Of a stretch of DNA of 64,000 nucleotides, positions 1 through 7,483 are shown in pieces. Origin of the DNA: JAADEM01 sp965371855 (GTDB lineage: Bacteria > Bacteroidota > Bacteroidia > Bacteroidales > Marinilabiliaceae); the NCBI GenBank assembly GCA_965371855.1, contig CBDUZZ010000007.1, positions 15,463-79,462 on the forward strand. Reading direction: 5' to 3'. Each line of letters starts with the position of its first letter. Within the stretch, counting starts at the first letter, position 1. A program made the translations under genes and the position numbers. The notes under the pieces were generated by a model, which worked only from the letters and a program-made list of their open reading frames with translations, was not told the DNA's origin and made no database searches.

Positions 1-152
1 ATCCTAACCTGACCGTCTTTACAGAACCGGATAAGCTGATTGACGAATTGAAAAAAACAGAATGGGAAAACCGGAATTTACTTATCATGACTTCCGGCAA
101 CTTTTCAGGTGTGGATGTAAAAGAACTGGCCGGATCATTAATAAAAAATTAG
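1..152 (+). CDS. C-terminal end of a Mur-ligase-like protein (partial)
   Basis: The frame is open from the window edge to a TAG stop and gives about 49 residues. It contains the segment LLIMTSGNFSGVDV, which resembles the end of Mpl/MurC-type ligases, where a 'MSSGNF' turn closes the C-terminal domain. Such enzymes attach amino acids or peptides to UDP-MurNAc in the cytoplasm during peptidoglycan synthesis or recycling. Only the tail is present, with no ATP-binding or catalytic motif, so the family call rests on one short motif and is tentative. Confidence 0.45.
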   Translation, partial: PNLTVFTEPDKLIDELKKTEWENRNLLIMTSGNFSGVDVKELAGSLIKN

Positions 153-228
153 TTCTATTTTGTGTAACTTATTATCTAGTAAGAGCGTCATATTAAATAG
201 ATAACGATTAACCATAAAAACTAATATT

Positions 229-1260
229 ATGAAAACCCAAATTAATTCTTTTTCTGCTTTCATTATTGTACTTTTGTTTACAGTAATACCTTTTTCTGCA
301 TGCTCACAGAAAACTATAGATAGTGTTGACAAAACATTTGAAAATATTACCTCCGTCAAAGTAGAAGGTTCGTTTTGTGATGTAAAAATCTCAGGTGAAA
401 AAAGACACGACGTAGCATTAAAAGGAGAGATCCTTTCAAGTAAGAATTACGACATAAAAATCAAATATCAAAAAAACGGAGAGACTTTAAAAGTATGGTT
501 AGAAAGACCAAAATCATTGAGAGGACAAATTAAAGGGAATTTGACTTTTAGTGTACCATTTAACACCAATATTGATGTTAAAAATTCAAGTGGTAGTATA
601 TTGGTTGAAAATACCGGTCAATGTGAGATAAATCTTACTGCCTCTTCAGGTGGTATTTCTGTAAAAAACATTGACACAAAAGTTACTTTAACCTCCTCTT
701 CAGGCAGTTTAAACATCAAAGATGTCACAGGAGATGTTCATGCTACTGCTTCATCAGGAAGCATTTTTATTTCAGGCATTAAAGGTGATTTGTATAGTGT
801 TACTTCATCAGGAAGTCAAAAGGTTGAGGGAGTAAATGGAAACAGTAAAATAACCTCCGCTTCAGGAAGCCAATCCTTCCACAAGATAAATGGGAATGTC
901 AACACAAGAACATCATCAGGCAGCATAAAGGCAGACCAAGTAAATGGAAATTATACTGCAACAACTAGTTCAGGTAGCATAAAACTTGACAATATTTCCG
1001 GAAAACTGGATTTAACAACTTCCAGCGGAAGTCAAAAAGGTACAAATATTAAATTAACCGACTCTTCCTCATTTAAAGCTGTTTCAGGAAGTATAAGTAT
1101 GGAACTGCTAAACAGTAAAGATGAACTGAGTTTTGAACTCACTGCATCTTCCGGTAGTTTGTATGCTAAAGGAGAAACAGGAAAAAATAAATTAAACGTC
1201 ACAAAAGGCTCTATTGAAATTTACGGGAAAACTTCCTCAGGAAGCCAGTATTACAAATAA
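229..1260 (+). CDS. DUF4097 family repeat lipoprotein (putative surface beta-solenoid)
   Basis: A 343-residue exported protein. The N-terminus is a hydrophobic signal ending in PFSAC-SQ, a possible lipobox that would make it a lipoprotein. The body consists of about ten to twelve units of roughly 18 residues, each starting with SSGS or SGS, as expected for the DUF4097 'putative adhesin' fold, a right-handed beta-helix. No enzyme motif is visible. Members often sit near sigma or anti-sigma and PspC genes, but this one stands alone between a Mur-ligase tail and comM. The family call is good. The role (envelope surface or scaffold) is inference. Confidence 0.75.
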   Translation: MKTQINSFSAFIIVLLFTVIPFSACSQKTIDSVDKTFENITSVKVEGSFCDVKISGEKRHDVALKGEILSSKNYDIKIKYQKNGETLKVWLERPKSLRGQIKGNLTFSVPFNTNIDVKNSSGSILVENTGQCEINLTASSGGISVKNIDTKVTLTSSSGSLNIKDVTGDVHATASSGSIFISGIKGDLYSVTSSGSQKVEGVNGNSKITSASGSQSFHKINGNVNTRTSSGSIKADQVNGNYTATTSSGSIKLDNISGKLDLTTSSGSQKGTNIKLTDSSSFKAVSGSISMELLNSKDELSFELTASSGSLYAKGETGKNKLNVTKGSIEIYGKTSSGSQYYK

Positions 1261-1310
1261 AATATCCCGTATATAACAAGAATCCTGCTGACCAATTACT
1301 CCCTTTTAGT

Positions 1311-1503
1311 AGGAGGCTGTCCAAAAAGAAAGAACTTGACGTCATTGCGATGAGGAACGAAGAAGCCCGCCTGACACCATTAAAAGAAATTTTAGTCGGG
1401 CAGGCAATCTGTAGAATTACAGCAGTTTAGTTTTGTGAGATTCCCTGCCTGCAGCAGGCAGGCTTCGCTCCCCTCGGAATGACGACTTTTTGGACAACCT
1501 CCT
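1311..1503. repeat. MITE/REP-like element with 18-bp terminal inverted repeats
   Basis: The ends AGGAGGCTGTCCAAAAAG (1311-1328) and the complement of 1486-1503 match at 17 of 18 positions. Inside them is a second inverted pair of the 'GTCATTGCGA...GAAGC / GCTTCGCT...AATGAC' type, plus a GC-rich internal palindrome around CTGCCTGCAGCAGGCAG. There is no coding frame. Related sequence occurs at 51614-51712, and a fragment at about 13553-13583. It lies directly upstream of comM and could also fold in the transcript. Confidence 0.75.
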
Positions 1504-1581
1504 CTAAATTTATAGAAAAAATATCTTCATATTTTAGTTTTATAAACGGGATTTTCATAAATTAAATGAAAATCTTTTTTT

Positions 1582-3120
1582 ATGCTTGTTAAAACTTATG
1601 GATCAGCCGTAGCCGGAATAGACGCTTATACAATAACTATTGAAGTCAACGTTTCTCAAGGCATTAAATTTTTTCTTGTCGGCCTGCCCGATAATGCCGT
1701 AAAAGAGAGTGAACAGCGTATGCAGTCAGCAATGAAGATGAGCGGATATAAATGGCCGGGCTATAAGATAGTTATCAATATGGCTCCGGCAGATATTCGC
1801 AAAGAAGGTTCTGCTTACGATCTTCCCCTTGCCATAGGCATACTTGCAGCATCAAACCAGATTTCGGATGAAAAACTTTCTCAATACATCATAATGGGAG
1901 AACTGTCGTTAGACGGCAGCCTGCAACTGATAAAAGGAGCACTACCAATTGCCATAAAAGCATTAGAAGAAGGATTTAAAGGAATAATACTACCTGAACA
2001 AAATGCCAGGGAAGCAGCTGTTGTAGAAAACCTAAAAGTTTACGGAGCTAAAAACATAAAAGAAATTATCAATTTCCTTAACGATGAAAACTCTATTGAA
2101 CCCACCATAATAGATACAGATGAGGAATTTATGAAAGGTATTAGTGATATTGAGTTTGATTTTTCCGAAGTAAAAGGTCAGGAGAATGTAAAAAGGGCGT
2201 TGGAAATATCTGCTGCAGGTGGTCACAATATTCTTATGATTGGCCCTCCGGGTTCAGGCAAATCGATGCTGGCCAAACGTATGCCATCCATACTACCTCC
2301 CCTAACTCTTGAGGAAGCTCTTGAGACAACTAAAATACATTCGGTAGCAGGCAAGATAGGCGAACATACATCTCTGCTGACCCAACGTCCTTTTCGCAGC
2401 CCTCACCATACAATTTCAGATGTCGCTTTAGTTGGAGGCGGCTCTTTCCCTCAACCCGGGGAAATTTCTTTAGCCCACAACGGAGTTCTTTTCCTCGATG
2501 AACTGCCGGAGTTTAAGCGAACAGTACTTGAAGTAATGCGTCAACCAATTGAAGACAGAAGAATTACAATTTCAAGAGCCCGGTTCACAATTGAATTCCC
2601 TTCCAGTTTTATGCTTGTAGCAAGTATGAATCCATGCCCTTGCGGCTATTTTAATCATCCCACCAGGCAATGCGTTTGCAGCCCCGGAATGGTACAAAAA
2701 TACCTGAATCGCATTTCCGGCCCGCTATTAGACAGAATAGACCTGCATATAGAGGTCATTCCTGTTCCGTTCAACAAACTATCAGAAGCTCCACCGGCAG
2801 AAAGTAGCGTTGAGATACGCAAAAGAGTTATCAAAGCCCGCCAGACACAAACCAAACGATTCGAAAAAAACAGTAATGTATTCTGTAATGCACAGATGAC
2901 TACAAGGTTACTTGCCAATCACACTAAACTGGATGACAGTAGCAGGCAAATACTTAAAACTGCGATGGAAAAACTAGACCTGTCAGCACGTGCTTACGAC
3001 CGAATACTAAAGGTCTCACGTACCATTGCCGATCTGGAAGGATCTGAAACAGTTCAGTCATACCATGTAGCTGAGGCTATTCAGTATCGTAGTCTGGATA
3101 AAGGGACGTGGGGCAATTGA
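1582..3120 (+). CDS. comM: ComM/YifB family Mg-chelatase-like AAA+ ATPase
   Basis: A 512-residue protein, full length for the family. In order it has an N-terminal ChlI-like domain (about 1-190), an AAA+ Mg-chelatase domain with Walker A GPPGSGKS (about 221-228) and Walker B LFLDELPEF (about 303-311), a cysteine-rich insert NPCPCG...RQCVC (about 350-366), and a C-terminal Mg_chelatase_C domain. In other bacteria ComM is a hexameric helicase that promotes branch migration during natural transformation, acting in the cytoplasm. The reading frame is intact, but its last 240 bases recur at 5151-5390, and a diverged copy of the last 126 bases lies at 3813-3938. The gene body is therefore the left border of an insertion hotspot. 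Confidence 0.93.
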   Translation: MLVKTYGSAVAGIDAYTITIEVNVSQGIKFFLVGLPDNAVKESEQRMQSAMKMSGYKWPGYKIVINMAPADIRKEGSAYDLPLAIGILAASNQISDEKLSQYIIMGELSLDGSLQLIKGALPIAIKALEEGFKGIILPEQNAREAAVVENLKVYGAKNIKEIINFLNDENSIEPTIIDTDEEFMKGISDIEFDFSEVKGQENVKRALEISAAGGHNILMIGPPGSGKSMLAKRMPSILPPLTLEEALETTKIHSVAGKIGEHTSLLTQRPFRSPHHTISDVALVGGGSFPQPGEISLAHNGVLFLDELPEFKRTVLEVMRQPIEDRRITISRARFTIEFPSSFMLVASMNPCPCGYFNHPTRQCVCSPGMVQKYLNRISGPLLDRIDLHIEVIPVPFNKLSEAPPAESSVEIRKRVIKARQTQTKRFEKNSNVFCNAQMTTRLLANHTKLDDSSRQILKTAMEKLDLSARAYDRILKVSRTIADLEGSETVQSYHVAEAIQYRSLDKGTWGN

Positions 3121-3123
3121 TAA
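2881..3123 (+). repeat. comM 3'-end direct repeat, copy 1 (in the intact gene)
   Basis: These 243 bases, covering the last 80 comM codons and three bases past the stop, are identical to 5151-5393, which lies 2270 bases downstream. Identity begins at TTCTGTAATG and ends at the TGATAA after the last codon. Flanking bases differ on both sides. This is the geometry left by an insertion that regenerates the target gene's end, or by a recombination-mediated duplication. Confidence 0.9.
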
Positions 3124-3160
3124 CTTTTTCCGGATCGGGAGTAATTGTAATTTAATATTT

Positions 3161-3760
3161 TAAAAACCTTATTTTATAGTTATTAACCTTAATAGAAAAA
3201 ATGTAACACAGAAAACTAAACCTTATTACCTTATTTCAAAATTGTTCAAAATGAAGATAGAATACAATAATTTATATACACATTTTATTTTTACAACATT
3301 GCATCGATTAGCAATTATTCCTGAAGAAAACAGAGAGCGAATTGAGAAATTTATTACAGGAGTTGTAAAAAACTATAATTGCAAACTCTATGCGATATAT
3401 GCAAACCCAGAACATGCTCATTTTCTAATCTCTCGCTCGCCAAATATATCAGAAGAATATATAGCCAGTATTATTGCAGATAGTTCTGTAAAATTTATAA
3501 ACAAAAACAAATTCGTGAAAGGACGTTTTGATTGGCAGTCTACTGCTTCAGCATTTTCAATTTCAAAAAGTAATGTTGATAAAGTTTGTAAATATATACT
3601 TAATCAGAAAGAACATCATCGAAAAATAACATTTAAGGAGGAATATGAAAAATTTATTGCCTTTTATGAAAAAACAATACATACAATTAAATAAGGTAAT
3701 AAGGTCAAGAAGTTTGGAATCGCTTTTCTACTAAGGTTATAACAAACCTATAAGGTTTTA
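3161..3760 (+). mobile_element. RAYT-type element with nested inverted repeats
   Basis: A transposase gene (3251-3694) is bracketed by two nested inverted pairs. The inner pair is perfect over 16 bases: CCTTATTACCTTATTT at 3221-3236 and its complement at 3689-3704, the latter overlapping the stop codon. The outer pair (3161-3195 and 3731-3760) is imperfect and built from the same AACCTTAT units. Single-strand-folding ends of this kind fit Y1/HUH transposase elements. The exact element borders are inferred from where the repeats end. Confidence 0.65.
3251..3694 (+). CDS. REP-associated tyrosine transposase (Y1_Tnp, RAYT/IS200-like)
   Basis: A 147-residue protein. The ATG at 3251 is preferred over an in-frame TTG at 3242, because the protein then begins MKIEYNN...YTHFIFTT, typical of the family. 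The HUH metal-binding motif is present as EHAHFLI (about residues 54-60), and a candidate nucleophilic tyrosine lies in CKYILNQKEHH (about residue 115). Y1 enzymes nick and rejoin single-stranded DNA at hairpins. It sits alone between two comM tail copies and is flanked by inverted repeats that may be its substrate. Whether it causes the comM duplications is unknown. Confidence 0.82.
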   Translation: MKIEYNNLYTHFIFTTLHRLAIIPEENRERIEKFITGVVKNYNCKLYAIYANPEHAHFLISRSPNISEEYIASIIADSSVKFINKNKFVKGRFDWQSTASAFSISKSNVDKVCKYILNQKEHHRKITFKEEYEKFIAFYEKTIHTIK

Positions 3761-3812
3761 TACTGCTTTATCCAATAACCACACGTCCTTAGTCTGCTTT
3801 TTTGCAAAAACC

Positions 3813-3938
3813 TACGACCGCATTCTAAAGGTATCCCACACCATTGCCGATCTGGAAGGTTCTGAAACAGTACAAGCATACCACGTAGCTGAAGCTATTC
3901 AATATCGCAGCCTGGATAAAGGAACTTGGGGAAATTGA
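3813..3938 (+). pseudogene. Diverged copy of the comM 3' end (42 codons)
   Basis: This stretch translates in one open frame from YDRILKVS to the GTWGN stop, matching the ComM C-terminus. Against the intact gene I count 18 base differences in 126 (about 86% identity). Fifteen of the 17 changed codons are synonymous and only R-to-H and S-to-A changes alter the protein, so the copy was under protein-level selection until recently. It therefore comes from a functional comM of a related strain, not from old decay. It has no start codon of its own and is not expected to be expressed. Confidence 0.85.
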
Positions 3939-4206
3939 ACGGGAATTCTAATTAGAGTAATAATCTCTTTTAGATTTGTTAATATAAACACCTATTTACA
4001 ACCAATAGTAAATAACATTAGAAAACAAGTATCTCTAAACATTCTTTTACAAAATATTCATCATACCAACTATCTGTCACTTTATTGATATTTATTTTAA
4101 TTCATAGTTTGTAAAACTCCTGAAAAGTATTTATATTAACAGGATAAGAATCAAATATTAAGGTGTAAAAAATTTCAGAATTTTAAATTAACAAATAAAT
4201 TGAAGT

Positions 4207-5082
4207 ATGATATTGGCAGATAAAAATAGAAATGAAGATAATCTGTTTTATCACTATACTGATGCAAACGGCTTAATCGGTATATTATCTGAAGGCAAGT
4301 TAAGATCAACACATATCAGTTATTTAAATGATGGTGAGGAATCTCAATACAATATTAAAAGTCATTTAATTCCTGCTACATTTAAGTATCTTGAAAATAG
4401 AGCAAAAGAAGATATAAATTATAAAATATTTCTAGAGAATTATAAAGAGTACCATCGATTAAATCGTGATTATAAACCAAGAATAGACTATTTTGTTATT
4501 AGCTTTTCTGAGGAGGGAGATGATTTGAGCATGTGGAGAAGTTACTGTAATCAAGGTGGATATTCTTTAGGATTTAAAAAACAAGAATTAGAAAAGCTAA
4601 GGTTTGAACATGGTGGAAGAAATAGTAATTGTGGTATTTTCGATTGTGAGTACCTTGGTTTAAAAGATATAGATAAATTTGGGGATCAAATTATAAGTTC
4701 ATTTTTCAGTCAATTAAGCGTAGAAGAACATATTTCAAAAAGAGATAAAAATGCAAATCACAAATTAATAACTCAATTAAATTATAATATTTATCCACAA
4801 AGAAGTATTCAAGTTAAAAGTCCTGAATTTGCACATGAAAAGGAGTGGAGATTTCGTAACTATGCTAGTCCTGAAGATGAAAGAATTAAAGTAAGAACAA
4901 AAGGGCAATTAATTATTCCTTATACTGAAATAGATTTAAGAGATATTATTAGTGAAGTAGTCATAAATATTGAGCCTGGACCTTACTCCGATATTCAAGC
5001 TAGGCATATGTCTTTTGTAGCTTCTGTATCTAAATTAACACTAAAAGTTAACCATACGATACACAGTTATAGATTATTGTAA
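4207..5082 (+). CDS. DUF2971 domain protein of unknown function
   Basis: A 291-residue soluble protein with no signal peptide or membrane segment. The N-terminal signature FYHYTDANGLIGILSEGKL followed by YLND..E (about 16-50), the central DLSMWRSYC...GYSLGF (about 110-125) and the late HEKEWRFRN (about 220) are typical of DUF2971. The pattern 'H-Y-T...GL..IL..G.L' recalls the entry strand of ADP-ribosyltransferase-like folds, but this is only a resemblance by eye. The gene is distinctly AT-rich and is the sole cargo between two comM tail copies, so it was probably acquired horizontally. Its function is not known. Confidence 0.75.
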   Translation: MILADKNRNEDNLFYHYTDANGLIGILSEGKLRSTHISYLNDGEESQYNIKSHLIPATFKYLENRAKEDINYKIFLENYKEYHRLNRDYKPRIDYFVISFSEEGDDLSMWRSYCNQGGYSLGFKKQELEKLRFEHGGRNSNCGIFDCEYLGLKDIDKFGDQIISSFFSQLSVEEHISKRDKNANHKLITQLNYNIYPQRSIQVKSPEFAHEKEWRFRNYASPEDERIKVRTKGQLIIPYTEIDLRDIISEVVINIEPGPYSDIQARHMSFVASVSKLTLKVNHTIHSYRLL

Positions 5083-5150
5083 CAAACTGAATTTAATATC
5101 TTAATGCCTTGCTTAATGGGTGAAAGCAAATCGATCATGACAAAAATGTG

Positions 5151-5393
5151 TTCTGTAATGCACAGATGACTACAAGGTTACTTGCCAATCACACTAAACT
5201 GGATGACAGTAGCAGGCAAATACTTAAAACTGCGATGGAAAAACTAGACCTGTCAGCACGTGCTTACGACCGAATACTAAAGGTCTCACGTACCATTGCC
5301 GATCTGGAAGGATCTGAAACAGTTCAGTCATACCATGTAGCTGAGGCTATTCAGTATCGTAGTCTGGATAAAGGGACGTGGGGCAATTGATAA
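5151..5393 (+). pseudogene. comM 3'-end direct repeat, copy 2 (orphan tail)
   Basis: Identical to 2881-3123 over 243 bases. The frame could be read as an 80-residue protein from an ATG at 5148, but this is only the ComM C-terminal domain without the ATPase, preceded by unrelated sequence. I read it as the right border of the insertion zone, 9 bases before the asnA stop. Perfect identity, third codon positions included, means either very recent duplication or homogenisation by gene conversion. Confidence 0.88.
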
Positions 5394-5402
5394 GCCTTTT
5401 CA

Positions 5403-6440
5403 CTAAACCAAAATCATACCATTCTCAATACACTCTTTTCTCATGCCATCAGGCCAGATGCTTGATTGAATTTCTCCAATATGTGCCTTTTGTAATAAAA
5501 ACATACATAACCGCGATTGCCCTATTCCTCCTCCGATAGAGAGAGGTAATTCATCATTTAGTAAGCGTTGGTGAAACAGTAAATCTTTCCGCTCAACCTC
5601 TCCTGTAATTTCTAACTGATTAATAAGAGACTCCTTATTTACGCGAATACCCATTGATGATAGTTCAAAAGCTAATTCCAAAACAGGATTCCAAAGAATG
5701 ATATCGCCATTAAGGCCAGCAAGTCCATCAGGAGTTTCACTCGACCAATCGTCATAATCAGGTGCCCGGCCATCATGGGGTTCACCATTACTTAATTTGC
5801 CACCTATACCAATTATAAATATTGCCCCGTGTTTTTTTACATATTCCAACTCCCGCTCTTTACTGGGCAGATGCGGATACATTTTAAGTAACTCTTCAGC
5901 ATGAATAAATTTTATCTCTTCAGGTAAAATAGGTTCTATTTGAGGATAATGTTCATAAACCACATATTCAGTTCTCTTTAACACCTCATAAATTCGACAT
6001 ACTACCATTTTTAAAAAGTCGATATTCCGATTTTCAGCTTTAATAACTTGCTCCCAATCCCACTGATCTACATATATCGAATGTAAATTATCCAATACCT
6101 CATCAGGACGTAATGCATTCATATCGGTATAAATACCAAACTTATTATTGATTTTATAATCGGCTAAAGCCAGACGTTTCCATTTTGCTAAAGAATTAAC
6201 AACTTCGGCTTCTCTATCTCCTAAATCTTTAATTTGGAAAGCAACTTTTCTTTCTGTTCCGTTTAAATCATCATTGATACCTGTACCTTTTAATACGAAT
6301 AACGGTGCTGTTACTCTTCTTAGCTTTAATTCTGATGAAAGATTTCTTTGAAAAGTGTCCTTCACTAACTTAATGGCAAGTTCAGTCTCTTTTAAGTTTA
6401 AAACACTTTTATAATTTTTAGGAATAATAAGATTTTTCAT
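5403..6440 (-). CDS. asnA: Aspartate-ammonia ligase (asparagine synthetase A)
   Basis: A 345-residue protein, close to the usual 330-345. AsnA makes asparagine from aspartate, ammonia and ATP in the cytoplasm and resembles a class II aminoacyl-tRNA synthetase core. Visible signatures are KLRRVTAPLFV near the N-terminus, the central EQVI and HDGRAPDYDDW segments, and the C-terminal LPLSIGGGIGQSRLCM that closes the active site. The start is set at the ATG of MKNLIIPKNY. The upstream in-frame ATG would add 14 residues not seen in the family and would overlap the promoter. It converges on the comM insertion zone. Confidence 0.95.
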   Translation of the reverse strand: MKNLIIPKNYKSVLNLKETELAIKLVKDTFQRNLSSELKLRRVTAPLFVLKGTGINDDLNGTERKVAFQIKDLGDREAEVVNSLAKWKRLALADYKINNKFGIYTDMNALRPDEVLDNLHSIYVDQWDWEQVIKAENRNIDFLKMVVCRIYEVLKRTEYVVYEHYPQIEPILPEEIKFIHAEELLKMYPHLPSKERELEYVKKHGAIFIIGIGGKLSNGEPHDGRAPDYDDWSSETPDGLAGLNGDIILWNPVLELAFELSSMGIRVNKESLINQLEITGEVERKDLLFHQRLLNDELPLSIGGGIGQSRLCMFLLQKAHIGEIQSSIWPDGMRKECIENGMILV

Positions 6441-6470
6441 TTGTTGTTTATTAAAAGATTTATTGAACTG

Positions 6471-6478
6471 CAAAAATA
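6471..6478 (-). promoter_or_regulatory. Bacteroidota -7 box for asnA
   Basis: Read on the minus strand this is TATTTTTG, matching TAnnTTTG, about 30 bases upstream of the chosen asnA start. A clear -33 box is less certain. The position supports the ATG at 6440 over the one at 6482, which would lie upstream of the predicted transcript start. Confidence 0.5.
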
Positions 6479-6482
6479 GCAC

Positions 6483-6777
6483 TAATTTTTTAAAGACAGT
6501 ATTTTCCTGAATATCTGGGCAAATAATACTTTAAGGAGCTACGAGAAATTATGGCTCCATGTTGATTTGAAAATACAAAATACTATATTTGCATTACACA
6601 AAACAATTGAAAATATGGATTTGCAAGATTTCAATTCCGGATAGTTTGTTTCAGCATATTTGCAAATATCACTCTCCGCTGCGAATAGACTTATCAACTA
6701 GCATTCTGATTGGGTTTCTGATATTTATTCGGGCTACGGGCTTAGTTAAAGGTGGTGCTAATTAAAAACATTTAAAA
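6483..6777 (+). other. Intergenic stretch with a promoter and a degenerate short frame
   Basis: A good plus-strand promoter is present: TTG at 6562-6564, 19 bases, then TATATTTG at 6584-6591. An ATG at 6615 opens a frame interrupted by two in-frame stops within about 45 codons, so nothing intact is encoded. The promoter most likely serves the pentapeptide-repeat gene through a long leader, or a gene now lost. Confidence 0.45.
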
Positions 6778-7353
6778 TTGAAACAGTCTTATTTCATCGC
6801 AGACAAAACATTTGAGAAAAATGACTTTAAAAAATCGCCATTGCAGCCAGGGGAGTACGAATGCTGTACTTTTATTAACTGCGATTTCTCAAATACCGAC
6901 CTTTCGGAATTCAGATTTATTGAGTGTGAGTTTATTGATTGCAATCTAAGCTTGATAAAACTTACAAAAACTGCTTTTCAGGATGTGAAGTTCAGGAACA
7001 GTAAAATGCTTGGATTGCAATTTGATACTTGCAATGATTTTGGCCTGTCGTTCTCATTTGATAACTGTATCCTTAATCACTCCTCTTTTTATCAAACCAA
7101 ACTAAAAAACAGTGTTTTCAAAGGCTCCCAGTTACACGAAGTGGATTTTACAGAATGCGACTTAACCGGGTCCGTTTTTGACAACTGTGACCTGATGGGA
7201 GCGACTTTTGACAACACAATAATTAAAAAAGCAGATTTCCGCACTTCATATAATTATTCAATCGACCCGGACATTAACCAAATAAAAAAATCAAAATTCT
7301 CCTTCCCGGGAGTGGTTGGGTTGTTGGATAAGTATGATATAAAAATTGAGTAA
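6778..7353 (+). CDS. Pentapeptide-repeat protein
   Basis: A 191-residue cytoplasmic protein built of A(D/N)LXX-like units, such as CDFSNTDLSEFRF, CEFIDCNLS, CDLTGSVF and CDLMGATF (about residues 29-155), which fold as a right-handed quadrilateral helix. It ends in a short non-repeat tail, SFPGVVGLLDKYD. The same architecture is found in Qnr/MfpA DNA-gyrase protectors, but also in many proteins of unknown role, so a gyrase link is only a possibility. No ATG precedes the repeats, and the best start is the TTG at 6778. It appears to stand alone. Confidence 0.82.
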   Translation: MKQSYFIADKTFEKNDFKKSPLQPGEYECCTFINCDFSNTDLSEFRFIECEFIDCNLSLIKLTKTAFQDVKFRNSKMLGLQFDTCNDFGLSFSFDNCILNHSSFYQTKLKNSVFKGSQLHEVDFTECDLTGSVFDNCDLMGATFDNTIIKKADFRTSYNYSIDPDINQIKKSKFSFPGVVGLLDKYDIKIE

Positions 7354-7483
7354 GGAGTATCCCCATAAAAAATACAGACTATCAAGAATCCAATACTTAA
7401 AAGGTCAATATATAATGACTTATATTTTCTTATGTGCCTTATATGGTTCAAACAAATAAACAAGAAAAGCTTTATAGAGCTAT

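Noticed and set aside
1582..3120. Interrupted comM as in AbaR islands
   Set aside because: The gene is intact; the duplications restore its 3' end instead of breaking it.
5148..5390. 80-residue frame that could be called a gene
   Set aside because: It is an exact duplicate of the ComM C-terminus without the ATPase, preceded by unrelated sequence, so I treat it as a repeat border.
6615..6760. Possible small gene before the pentapeptide protein
   Set aside because: Two in-frame stops interrupt it and no family signature is visible; kept only as a note in the intergenic entry.
6778..7353. Quinolone-resistance (Qnr) protein
   Set aside because: Pentapeptide repeats alone are not specific, and no Qnr loop or sequence match can be claimed from inspection.
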